A stretch of DNA of 64,000 bases, taken from assembly GCF_014066305.1 (NCBI RefSeq), contig NW_023501123.1, positions 1-64,000 of the forward strand, in the 5' to 3' direction. This document shows positions 13,903 through 23,426 of this stretch, one piece after another. Position 1 is the first letter of the stretch. Each line of letters begins with the position of its first letter. The DNA is from Letharia columbiana. Its lineage: Eukaryota > Ascomycota > Lecanoromycetes > Lecanorales > Parmeliaceae. Under the pieces are notes generated by a model. That model had not been told where the DNA came from and ran no database searches. It was given only the letters and a program-made list of their open reading frames with translations. Made by a program: the position numbers and the translations under genes.

Positions 13903-14452
13903 TTTACGAGTAAAGGCCTATAAATTAAATTTATAATTTTTTTTTAATTAGAACTATCGAGTAAGTAGATAAGCGATCTATTACGAAAAAGCGTATCTTA
14001 TCGCTAATCGTTACGTTAAAGCGCTAAAAGAGCGCGAATCTCTATTTAAATAATAAGAATTCTCTAAAGTATATTAAATTCGTAATACGATCTTTAATAA
14101 GCGAACTTTAATAAGCGATATTTGAATTTCTTACGCTTTAATAATTATAAGACTAAATTTTAAAATTCTTAAAAATTCGAAAAGTATAAATAGCGCTTTA
14201 AAATTTAAAAAAAAAATCTTAAAATTTTAATAGAAAATAAAAAAGTTATTCTATATATTAATAATATATATCTATTTTTTCGATAAGAAAGATATAGAAG
14301 GGCGAGATTTTAATAATTACGAACGTTAATTTATTTATTCGCGATAAGTTAGTCGATCTAATTAAAAAGTATATAGAATTCGAATTAATAATTAACTATA
14401 TATATAAATTTAAGATTTTTAAACTTAGCTCTATTTTATTCTTTTATATATA
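13903..14452 (+). repeat. Long diverged direct repeat, copy B
   Basis: Partner of 143-595. It is longer because of an extra segment at about 13976-14090. One frame over 14310-14460 is open for about 50 codons and rich in Leu, Ile, Phe and Tyr, but it has no recognised domain, so it may be a fragment of a mobile-element protein. Confidence 0.65.
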
Positions 14453-14799
14453 TTAATTTAATTAAAATTTTTTATATATAAAACTTATTCTTTATATAAT
14501 TCTTTATAACTCTTATATATATATCTTTTTCTAATTATTATTATTTACTTATTTATAAGAAATTAAAAGTTTTAATATATATATTAATATATCTTAATAA
14601 TCTAAGATATATCGTTATTTTAAGAAATATTAAAATCTCGAAAATTACGATTTAAAGACTTAAAAGTAAATTCTTAGCGTAAGATAGTTAAGATAGTATA
14701 TATATAGCTTAAAAACTTCTAGTCTAAAATCTTCTAATATATTACGAAGAAAATTCTTTAAAATCTATTATTTCTTTATTAATTAATCTCTTATTAAGC

Positions 14800-14883
14800 T
14801 TAAAAGTTTCTATAGCTCTTATAGCTTTTATATATATCTTAAATCTATATAGTTTTATTTCTTAACTCGTAAGAGTATTCTTA
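14800..14883 (+). repeat. Diverged direct repeat (partner 12408-12491)
   Basis: Second copy of the 84-nt repeat, in the same orientation and about 2.4 kb downstream. This copy is slightly more A/T-shifted (TCTTAAATC against CCTCGAATC). Confidence 0.6.
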
Positions 14884-15034
14884 ATACTCGTATAATTTAG
14901 AAATGAGTTTCTACGTTAAAATAGCGTCGGGAAGTTAGCTAATTAAGCTACTTAGTTCTCCGCAAAATTATATTAAAATATATCTTATTTTATAGAGAGA
15001 GAGACTATCGCTAAGATATACTCTCTTATCGTAT

Positions 15035-15177
15035 TTATAAGAATAATTCGACTACTACTAAGTTATAGACTAAAAAAATAAAAAAAATCCCCTTTTTTTT
15101 GTGATACGCTCTATTTAGCTCTATTAAGAGCGTCTACTATACTTCGCTATAGACTATTAAAGCGATTACGCTCTAAT
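15035..15177 (+). repeat. Diverged direct repeat (partner 15631-15770)
   Basis: About 140 nt beginning TTATAAGAATAATT and ending GATTACGCTCTAAT recur at 15631-15770. Both share GATACGCTCTATTTA and CGCTATAGACTATTAAAG. The C-rich run CCCC next to T8 lies inside this copy only. Confidence 0.7.
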
Positions 15178-15630
15178 AACTATCCTCTTTCTTAAGATCG
15201 CGTTCTCGCGGCTCTTAAAAAGAATTAATTCGAGGGCTTTACCCTAATTAGCGGCCCTTATAAAGCCGACTTAAAACGTAAGTACGTCACCCTTACTCGG
15301 TTATTCGAGACTTCTTATCTTAGAGGTTCTTATGAAATATAAGATACGTTATAGGGATTCTTTCGAGATATATATCTCGATATATATATATCGAGATTTA
15401 ATTATCGAATAAATTATTTAACTCTATTCGAATAAAAGCCTTAGAATACGAAATTATATCGCTTTTAAAAGTCGATACTCGATAAATCTAAAACTTTTAT
15501 TCTCTAGAAAATATTTTTCGTCTTATATATAATAGGTTTAAACTCTCGAAATTAGAAAATTAGCGAATATACTTCGTAGTAGCTAGTCTTTTCGAGGTTA
15601 GCTAAGTCTCGAAATTTTAGCGCGATATAG

Positions 15631-15770
15631 TTATAAGAATAATTTAACTATTACTAAGCTATAGATTAAAAAAATTAAGAATATCGCGCTTTATAGTCGA
15701 TACGCTCTATTTAATTCTATAAGAATCTATTATATCTCGCTATAGACTATTAAAGAGATTACGCTCTAAT
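15631..15770 (+). repeat. Diverged direct repeat (partner 15035-15177)
   Basis: Second copy, about 595 nt downstream in the same orientation. The pair could be parts of two nested insertions. No coding content is seen. Confidence 0.7.
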
Positions 15771-16202
15771 ATACTATTTTTAAGAGATCTAATTAATCTT
15801 CTATTCGAGTCGATTCTTTAAAGCGATTAAGACTCTTTAGATATATTAAAATATTATAAAAGTTCTTATTTTCGACTCTATTAATTACTCTTAATATTAA
15901 AATAAAAGTAAATCTCTTATTTATCTTCGTTCTTCGCTTAATAATATTAAAACTTTTATAATATAATAATCTATAAATAGCTATAGCTACTTTAAGCTTT
16001 AAATTAATTTCGATATTATATATAGCTATTAAATATATAATATAGCTAAATTTAATAGAGTAATATCTGCAAATCTGAAAAGTTTCTATAGAATTTGAAA
16101 TTGCTAATCGCGCGTTTATCGCGAAAATTACAAAATTCGCTAAATTAGTAAATCTAATTAGAATTTATCTAAATTCCGCCGATTTAATAACTATCTTAAT
16201 CT

Positions 16203-16569
16203 TTTTCCTAGTTTCTTTAATTTAAAAAAATATTTTTTAAAAAAAAAAAAAATTTTTATAATAATTTTTAAAATTTTAAAATTTTAAAATATAAAAAAAA
16301 AAAAATATTTTAAAATTTTAAAAAAAATTAAAAAATTATTAAAAATATAATAATAATAAAATATTTTTTTAAAATATAATAATAATTTTTATAATAATAA
16401 AATATAATAAAAATATTTTAAATAAATATTATTATTTTTTTTTTATTTTTTATTTAAAATATTTTTATTTTTTAAAAAAAATTTTATTTATTTTTTTAAA
16501 AAAATTATTTAAAAAAAAAAATTTTTATTTAAATAAATTTTTATAATAAAAATTAAATTAAAATAATTA

Positions 16570-16601
<32 letters not shown>

Positions 16602-16960
16602 TATATAAATTTTTTTTTTAATTTATAAAATAAAATAAAATAATAATTTTTAATAAATATTTATTTATTTTATTAAATTTTTTATTTTTAAATATTTTTT
16701 TTTTTTTATTAAATTAAAATAAATTATTATTAAATAAAAATTTTTTTTTAATAAAATTTTAAATTAAATTTTAATTTTTTTTTATTTTTTTATTACTTTA
16801 TTATTTAATTTATTATTTTTTTATTATTTTTTTTTTAATTTTTTAAAAATTAAATAATTAATAAAAATAATTTTTTTTTTTTTAAATTTTTTTTAAAATT
16901 TTAATTTTAATTTTTTTTTAATTATATTATATATATTCTAAAAAAAAAAAAAAAAAAAAC
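16203..16960. other. Near-pure A/T homopolymer-rich tract
   Basis: From about 16206 to 16795 not a single G or C appears, and the tract is built of short A and T homopolymers. This differs from the adjoining RIP DNA, which keeps CG and GC. It ends in a run of A followed by a CT-rich stretch and then normal DNA. RIP alone would leave CpG behind, so a low-quality consensus or gap fill is a real possibility. Confidence 0.7.
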
Positions 16961-17927
16961 TACCTTTTCTTTTTCTTCTTTTTCCTTCTTCCTTTACTTC
17001 GGCCAACGGGCTCGGACATGCCAAGAGGCAGGTAGAAAGGCGGCCACCAGATCTTGCGCAACGATTTACTGGCAAGTTCATGAGGATGCCGTGCCGGACA
17101 AGTAATGCAGGTCTGCTGGTTTTGCGACAGTCCTGATCACTTCCCCTGGGTACGTACTCTGTAGCTTTGCTATCCCTACAACACGATACAAAGTGTCGAA
17201 GAAAACTCTCGGGTGACTGGCCGCATCGCAGGCAACACTTCGAGAAGTCCCCCGTCCCACACCTACATGCACCTCTACGCTCCCATTATTCGAATTACAT
17301 ACTCATAGAGACCGTCATGCCGACCCTCGAGGACAACGAGCTCTCGCTCCTCATCATAGCCCAAGTATAACCCAGCACTTCGACTCGTTCGTGCTCAGCC
17401 GCAGTTGCATCCATAGTCTTGCTGCAAACGGGATCCAAAAAAACAACACCACCAAAAGTTCCCTCGTAACTCTAGCATGATTTGATCTACTCCAGAACCT
17501 TGTTTCAGACGCCGGTCTAGCCTTGTATCCAGCATCCTCGAAACTTCGGGAGTCGTCTAAATTTGTTTCCAAAAGCCTGGCTTTGATCACGAGTCTTCCA
17601 AATTTCGAGGTGGCACATCAGTACAGAGTCTGCGGGTGGTCTCCTAGAAGCAACCACACAGATCCTACATGCCCACAACCCTTCGAAAGCTATTAGCTTC
17701 GAACACGCTGGGAGCAGTGGAAATTCAACGCGGTTGCGACAGCAACAACGCGATGAGCTCCTCCATCATTCTATCCACAATTCCGAGCGGCAGAAATCTG
17801 AAGGTGCTTGAATCTTCTTAGCAGCGCTATCTTGGGGAGTCAGGTAACGAAGTTACTAAGAGACGCGTCTCCGTGGGGTCAAGGTAAATAAGCCAAGGAA
17901 GGCTCAGAGCACAGGTCGAGAGTACCG
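16961..17927. other. Intergenic DNA, no supported gene
   Basis: GC-balanced DNA begins here after a CT-rich lead-in. Only short overlapping ORFs without recognisable domains occur on either strand. It includes the 3' side of the minus-strand GT90 gene. Confidence 0.6.
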
Positions 17928-19031
17928 TCAATACGCGTCCCAGTGAACTTTCCGAAGCAGTGTGAATGACTCATAGGGCACGCCTCGCAGGGTCTGTTCG
18001 TCGGCTTCGTAAAGCTCCGGGTCGAAACTAACTGAGGCGTAGCCCTGGATGAGTCTCCTCCAATAGCAAGCTTCAGCTGCGGGCGTCAGGTATCTATCGC
18101 GCAGCGAGTCCTTGGCATTGTCAGCAATGGTCTTTGCCGCTGTGGTGTTTGCAAGAAAGGTCTTCATGGTTGCATCGAGGTCAGACCAATCATCTGCAAC
18201 CTTGACAGCATTCTGTTCGGGACCGGAGTAAACTAGTGCAGAGTCGTAGATCTCGCGCCACTCTAGTTCATGAGAGATAAGGACTGAATGACAGTTGCGG
18301 GTGTATTTGCCTTGGCCACTCCAACTGAGGCCCGAAACATGGGCGATGAACATGTAGCGGCAGTGTTCCGCCAGCGTCAAATAATTCTTTTCAAGATCAT
18401 TTCCATCTTCCCAGTCGATGACCCGGACATCGGCCCAGGCCTTTTGCTGCGTGTAATTCAAAAATTTCACTCGGTCTTCAATCAGGGGTGCCCCACGCCA
18501 GACAAGCTTTGGTACCTTCTTCTCAAAAGGCGTTTCCCTCTCCACTCTCCTGATGGCACGCCGAATCTCCGTGTACGCGCCTGTCTTCGGCTCCGGCCAA
18601 CTGAAAAACCCAAAATCCGGCATCAGCCATGTGTCGTCGTACTCCGGCGTGTCTTTCTTTGTGTATCCCCAGACTGGGGCGCCACGCGCAGGCTTATCTC
18701 CCCAGGAGATGATGAACTCGCAGTTCGGCAGCTGTGCCCGGTCGGGGAAGGACACCAAGGCGCGATGTATCGAGTCTAGAGTAGCGAAGAGTCGAGTGCC
18801 GTAGTAATCCGTCATCCCTTTATCTTCAATGACAAAAAGCTCTCCTTTGAAGATCATGGCCTTTACCGGCCCCGTCACGGCGTGGTCACCGGTCATTTCA
18901 GCATCCAAACCATTTGCTCTGATGGGGTTTGAAGTGTGGCGATCTACCATTTCATCGATGGAAGTGTAGAGTTTTGGAAAGGCGGAGCTGCATTGTAAGT
19001 CTGACAGTCCATAGTTCTCACTATGTTTCAT
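17928..19031 (-). CDS. Glycosyltransferase family 90 (CAP10-like) catalytic region
   Basis: The 367-residue product fits fungal CAP10-like GT90 proteins, which transfer xylose or other sugars in the Golgi. Visible family blocks are LSDLQCSSAFPKLY (9-22), KLVWRGAP (175-182) and, near the C-terminus, GLSWSGQGKYTRNCHSVL (234-251), the usual sugar-nucleotide-binding signature. The first ATG gives a protein that starts inside the family's conserved N-terminal part. The frame stays open 19 codons further upstream (ending APWTFDP, also family-like) until a TGA at 19089-19091, beyond which a membrane-anchor ORF lies in the same frame. The gene may therefore be split by a nonsense change, an unrecognised intron, or rarely by readthrough. 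It sits between two RIP-degraded blocks. Family call is confident; intactness is not. Confidence 0.8.
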   Translation of the reverse strand: MKHSENYGLSDLQCSSAFPKLYTSIDEMVDRHTSNPIRANGLDAEMTGDHAVTGPVKAMIFKGELFVIEDKGMTDYYGTRLFATLDSIHRALVSFPDRAQLPNCEFIISWGDKPARGAPVWGYTKKDTPEYDDTWLMPDFGFFSWPEPKTGAYTEIRRAIRRVERETPFEKKVPKLVWRGAPLIEDRVKFLNYTQQKAWADVRVIDWEDGNDLEKNYLTLAEHCRYMFIAHVSGLSWSGQGKYTRNCHSVLISHELEWREIYDSALVYSGPEQNAVKVADDWSDLDATMKTFLANTTAAKTIADNAKDSLRDRYLTPAAEACYWRRLIQGYASVSFDPELYEADEQTLRGVPYESFTLLRKVHWDAY

Positions 19032-19088
19032 AGGATCAAATGTCCAGGGTGCACTTGTATTTAGGTCGTGAGACGCACTTGTGGCCAG

Positions 19089-19295
19089 TCATGGGAAGAG
19101 AGTCACTTGAAGTGGCCTTTCAGTGAAGCCATGGGAAGCAGTGTGGTAATCGAGGAAATGTTGTGGAAACTGGCGGAAGGACGGGCTGAAGGAGATCAGG
19201 GCAATGATGTAGAGGAAGATAGAAAATATAAAGATGAAGATGATGCGCCGATCACACCACGAGCTAGAGGCTCGCAGATTCGTCGCGAGTAACAT
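19089..19295 (-). CDS. Upstream in-frame ORF with membrane anchor (probable GT90 N-terminus)
   Basis: 68 codons from ATG at 19295 to TGA at 19089-19091. Residues 17-37 (RIIFIFIFSIFLYIIALISF) form one strong hydrophobic segment after a short Arg-containing head, as in type II Golgi glycosyltransferases. The frame is identical to that of the GT90 ORF downstream, and 19 sense codons lie between the TGA and the GT90 ATG. The GT-starting site after codon CAA (GTGACT) has phase 0, whereas the AG sites downstream leave phase 2, so a simple intron removing the TGA does not fit. The TGA is followed by CTG. Confidence 0.55.
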   Translation of the reverse strand: MLLATNLRASSSWCDRRIIFIFIFSIFLYIIALISFSPSFRQFPQHFLDYHTASHGFTERPLQVTLFP

Positions 19296-20111
19296 TTCGG
19301 AGCAGCTGTGGAGGATGAAGAAATGGGGGTGTTGCTACCCGCACCTACCAAACAAAGACCAAGTAAGTCAAAGGTTGTGATGTAGAATAGTGAAGAGGAA
19401 GATAGAAAGAAAGAAAGAAAGAAAGACAGAGGGGAAGGTGGAAGAAAAAAAAGAAAAGACACAGGTTCATTATGTTGGAGGTGGCAAGGATTAATCCCGG
19501 GGAAAATATCATGCGTCATTTACTTTAGCCGTGTAATGTTGGTACCCTTGTACCAGTCTACGAGTAGAACAGCTGGGAAACAATTGAGTGGCCGAGTACC
19601 CGCTCCCGCTCGACGGCGTCGCTCTTATTCCGTAGCAGGGTTCAGATCATGATGCTCATGATTATAATGCTTGGTATGGTGGTACTTTAAGAATACTGGG
19701 AAGATCTTTGCCACGTATGACTAGCTCAAGATCAACTCACGGGTCCCAAGTGTCCTTGGTGCTGACACTTCGAATTGTCTCAAAATTCATGTAGTCACAC
19801 TGATTGATTACTATCCGAGGCGTATTCGATATCTTATCGTAGTTATCGCGGGAATCTTTGACTTTGTTAGTGTCGCGCCGTCGCGGGAACTCTTGGGCCT
19901 GAGGCTCGGTGATTAGGTAAGGTGAGGGCTCTATCTACTTTACCTTAGTAGTCCTTACTGTAATAATACAGTAATATAAATGAGACATCTTTTATTCGTC
20001 ACTTTACCCGATTACAGGTACTAGCTTCCCCAAAATTAAACAGTCAAGGAGTGGTGCGGATCGCTTTGCGGCAGAGATATAGTGTTGGAATTCAGCATCT
20101 CAGCCCTATTG
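19296..20111. other. Intergenic DNA with a (GAAA)n microsatellite
   Basis: No supported gene. A GAAA microsatellite of about five units lies at 19405-19425, inside a purine-rich plus strand that continues to about 19460. Short TACTGTAATAATACAGTA-like palindromic sequence occurs near 19957-19974. Confidence 0.6.
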
Positions 20112-20444
20112 TGCTTGGCAACAACTATAAGTAGCACACAAACTCCATAGAAAAACAACAAGCCGTCATCAAAATTCCATCATATAGTCTCAGAAAGGCC
20201 CCACGCAGTGCATTGCGCGACGTTGAGGAAACTGGCTGTTTACCGCAGTGGAAAACCCGGTGGCTCGCCCAGACCTATAACACAAATTGGCGACCAATCA
20301 TCGCACATAGGTCAAGATTCTCATTTAACACACTCATTGAACACTAGACCTTGGACGTGACGAGCCGCGGTAAGCCGAGACCTATAACAAATTATTGGGG
20401 CTAATCATTGAACAAGACTTCTTTACATCAGTCACGGCCTCTCC
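20112..20444 (+). repeat. 333-bp near-identical direct repeat, copy 1
   Basis: Matches 22707-23040 with only about three transitions (GCGACG against GCAACA gives two; ACCTTGG against ACTTTGG one) and a single 1-nt indel (GAGCCGCGG against GAGCCAGCGG). Neither copy shows RIP although a RIP-degraded transposon lies between them. No coding content is seen. Confidence 0.92.
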
Positions 20445-20490
20445 CGGACACTTACGCAGCACAGATTGCCAGATATCCTGGCCAGGACAT

Positions 20491-22333
20491 CGTTAGATTA
20501 ATTGCTTTACAGTAATTTCAGGTATAATTACTAAAAGTGTAATTACTATAAGACTTTTAATTACATCGCTAGTAGAAAAGCAATCGTACGCTTTTAAGTC
20601 TATATCTAGACTACTATAGTCTATCTAGACTATAACGATATATTATTTCATAAAGATAGTATCGTTATAATTAAATTATCGTTAAGTCTAGATTTATATT
20701 AATTACTATTAAAATACGTTTAAATCGATGTCTACTTTTATATAGAAGTCTTATAAGCTTTAATCTCTCTCTTATATCGATTTAGACGTATAATTAATAT
20801 AATAGCGCCGTCGTTTTATTATTTTTTATATAATTATAGATATTTTAATAGCTTTAGAGTCTTTAAATTCTTAATACGAGATATCGAAATATTCTCTTTA
20901 TTAGTCTTATAAGTTTATTCTTTATAACTATAATTAGCTATAATTAGATTTATAATATTCTTATCTTTATTAACTATATTCTTATTAATAGAATTTAGAA
21001 AACGAGCTATATATATTATTAATTTAATCTTTTTCTAGAAAGCTAAAGTCTAAATTCGCTTATTTATTTAAGATAATATATTATTATAAATCTTAATATT
21101 CTATATAACTTTCTTAGCTTAATCTATAGCTCTTATAATATATTTAATTATAGAATTATATTTAGAATTAAGAACTCGCGCTTTTATTTAATAATTATAT
21201 ATTATAGTAGACGTTATATCTTTCTCTTAGACGACGATCTTCTATTATATAGTTTATAGAATATTTATCGAGATAATTAAGTCTTTATTTATATTATATT
21301 TCGAGTATATATAATTTAACTATTTCTTTCTATAATATACTTTCTAGATATAAATAATATCTTAATTTAAAGACTAGTAAATAAATATTATATTAATAGA
21401 GAGGAAAATAATAATAGTAATATTTTATAAACTAGTAGAATATATCTTAAGTAGAAGATTTAGATCTATTTTATAAGTTAAAAATCTATCGATAAGTAGA
21501 ATAATCTTTCTATTCTCGATCTAGTTATCGAATTATAGTATATACTTCTTAAAGATTATCTTAGTTATTTATATTATTCTATTAAATCTTTAAATTATAG
21601 CGAGATTCTCGACTTTTATATTAGCGTTATTAAAGAATTATAATATCTTTATCTTTTTAATAAATTATAGCTTTAACTTTCTACTTCTTATTATATTATA
21701 ATAGAAATTCGCTATAATTTAAGTCTTCTTATACTTATCGTTAATAGTCTACTTAGTTATTAGCGTATCATTAAGACTTATTTTCTAAAAGAGACCTATC
21801 TCATTTATATTAAAGATATTCTTAAACTTTATATCTTTTAAATTCTTATATAGCTTTATAAGCTCTTCTTTAATAATTACGCGATCTATTACTTTAAATT
21901 TATTATAATAATAAAACTTTTTAATCTTATATTTTAATCTTAAATATATTTAGCTAATTAGTAGAAAAGCAAGGCTATAATTTATCGTTATATTAAGAAA
22001 GCTTATTCTAGAATATTAAAAATATTCTCTCTCGTAATTATAGTCTTCTTTTTCTACTATCGCTATTACTAATTAAATAATATATTTTCTAGATTTAACT
22101 ACTTATATACGCGCTATTTCTTTTAATTAGAATAAGAGACTTCGCTATTTAATCGCTAGAATTTAGCTAATAGACTCTTAGAGATCGTAGATTAATTTAA
22201 TTAATAATCGTATTTCTTTAAGAACTAGACTTAAAGCGTCTTTATCTTATATTTATTATCTAATTTAATCGTATTATATAGACGTAAATCTCGTTATTTA
22301 GCGTTAATAACTACTTAATATTATTTTTAAGTA
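20491..22333 (-). pseudogene. pogo/Fot-type DDE transposase fossil, RIP-inactivated
   Basis: On the minus strand the sequence at 21782-21830 reads NIFNINEIGLF*K, matching the NMDETGLFWK block with the first catalytic Asp after RIP (GAT to AAT, TGG to TAG). At 21480-21530 it reads NRKIILLIDRF, the second Asp block (LLIDNFSAH). Downstream, near 21330-21430, FLSINII..Y*SLN*DIIY followed by KVYYRKK fits LPANATSxxQPLDQGII..KxxYRKQ. These blocks are known for Tc1/mariner-superfamily pogo/Fot transposases with CENP-B-like N-termini. One terminus-like motif (20493-20571) is visible on the left; the right end merges into an A/T-only tract and was not found. Not functional. Confidence 0.82.
20493..20571 (+). 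repeat. Left-end motif of the pogo/Fot fossil
   Basis: 79 nt at the junction between normal DNA and the fossil. It is nearly identical to 12583-12661 but keeps C and G at several places where the other copy has T or A. It contains the inverted pair GTATAATTAC/GTGTAATTAC-like motifs. It probably includes the terminal inverted repeat of the element. Confidence 0.6.
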
Positions 22334-22706
22334 AGATTAAACGAAAAAAAGAAGAAAAAAATCTAAAAAAAATAAAAAAACTATTTTTTTAAAGACAAAA
22401 AAAAAAAAAAAAAAAATATTTAAAAATATTAAAAAAAAAAAAAATAAAAAAAATATTAAAAAAAAAAAAAAAAAAATTAAAAAAAAAAAATAAATATTTT
22501 TTATTTTAAAAAAAAAAATAATAAAAAAATAAAAAATTAATAATAAAAAAAAAAAATTAAAAAAAAAATTATTAAATATAAGGTAAAAAAAAAAATAAAA
22601 ATAAATTTTTAAAAAAAAAAAAAAAAAAAAAATTTTTATATTAAAATAAAAAAAAAAAAAAACCCCCCCCCTTAAATTTTTAGAAAATAAAATTAAAACC
22701 CTTTTT
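22334..22706. other. A-rich homopolymer tract with a C9 run
   Basis: Built almost entirely of A and short T runs on the plus strand, with one AACCCCCCCCC-type stretch near 22665. The composition resembles 16203-16960 and abuts the second copy of the 333-bp repeat directly. It looks like a low-quality consensus or gap fill rather than ordinary RIP DNA. Confidence 0.65.
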
Positions 22707-23040
22707 TGCTTGGCAACAACTATAAGTAGCACACAAACTCCATAGAAAAACAACAAGCCGTCATCAAAATTCCATCATATAGTCTCAGAAAGGCCCCACG
22801 CAGTGCATTGCGCAACATTGAGGAAACTGGCTGTTTACCGCAGTGGAAAACCCGGTGGCTCGCCCAGACCTATAACACAAATTGGCGACCAATCATCGCA
22901 CATAGGTCAAGATTCTCATTTAACACACTCATTGAACACTAGACTTTGGACGTGACGAGCCAGCGGTAAGCCGAGACCTATAACAAATTATTGGGGCTAA
23001 TCATTGAACAAGACTTCTTTACATCAGTCACGGCCTCTCC
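22707..23040 (+). repeat. 333-bp near-identical direct repeat, copy 2
   Basis: Partner of 20112-20444. It is preceded directly by the A-rich tract and followed by unique DNA (GGTAAAGCACCG), while copy 1 is followed by CGGACACTTACG. Confidence 0.92.
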
Positions 23041-23426
23041 GGTAAAGCACCGCTACAGCTGGCGAGTCATGACAGCGCGAGAGTTGTTGAAGAGATAGAT
23101 TAAAAGGAGGAAGAGTTGAGCCGAGAGTCGGATGTGAGGTGCAAAAAGTGACCGACGGAGAGAAGCGGCCAAGGAAGAAGTAACTGGGATACGCGTATGG
23201 AAGTAACGGGTTCGGTAGTGACATGAATGTACATGAATTAGCTGCATCAAGAGATGCTTCAAGAGCAAGATCGCGTCTCCTTTAGCTGTTGCCAGTCGAC
23301 TAACTTTGCCTTAGACGCAAACGCCATTTGATAAGCTCGGGGCACAGAAGAACAAGTATGCAACTTCGCATCAAGTCAGTCCCCCCGATTCCGACATTGC
23401 TTCTCATAGGTACTCTCTGTCGACTT
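23041..23426. other. Intergenic DNA, no supported gene
   Basis: This is the 3' flank of the minus-strand F-box gene. Short ORFs overlap on both strands but none shows a recognisable domain. Confidence 0.55.

Larger units (their letters stand above)
1..16202. repeat. RIP-degraded AT-rich repeat block
   Basis: Long stretches show essentially no CA or TG dinucleotides, while CG, CT and AC remain, and stop codons are dense in all frames. Repeat-induced point mutation turns CpA into TpA on either strand and is known to leave this pattern in duplicated DNA of ascomycetes. No intact gene is visible. Recognisable contents are listed separately: a hAT fossil, a 92-bp tandem repeat and several diverged direct repeats. 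A few patches (about 10.98-11.34 kb, 12.23-12.36 kb and 16.06-16.20 kb) keep more CA/TG and look less mutated. Confidence 0.9.

Noticed and set aside
18288..18804. Plus-strand ORFs antisense to the GT90 gene
   Set aside because: The GT90 frame on the other strand has clear family motifs; these have none.
22337..22756. Minus-strand 139-codon ORF rich in Phe
   Set aside because: It reads through A/T homopolymers and into the direct repeat; composition is an artefact of poly-A/T, not a protein.
20112..23040. LTR retrotransposon with 333-bp LTRs
   Set aside because: The interior encodes a DDE (pogo/Fot) fossil, not RT/integrase, and the repeats lack RIP although the interior is saturated with it.
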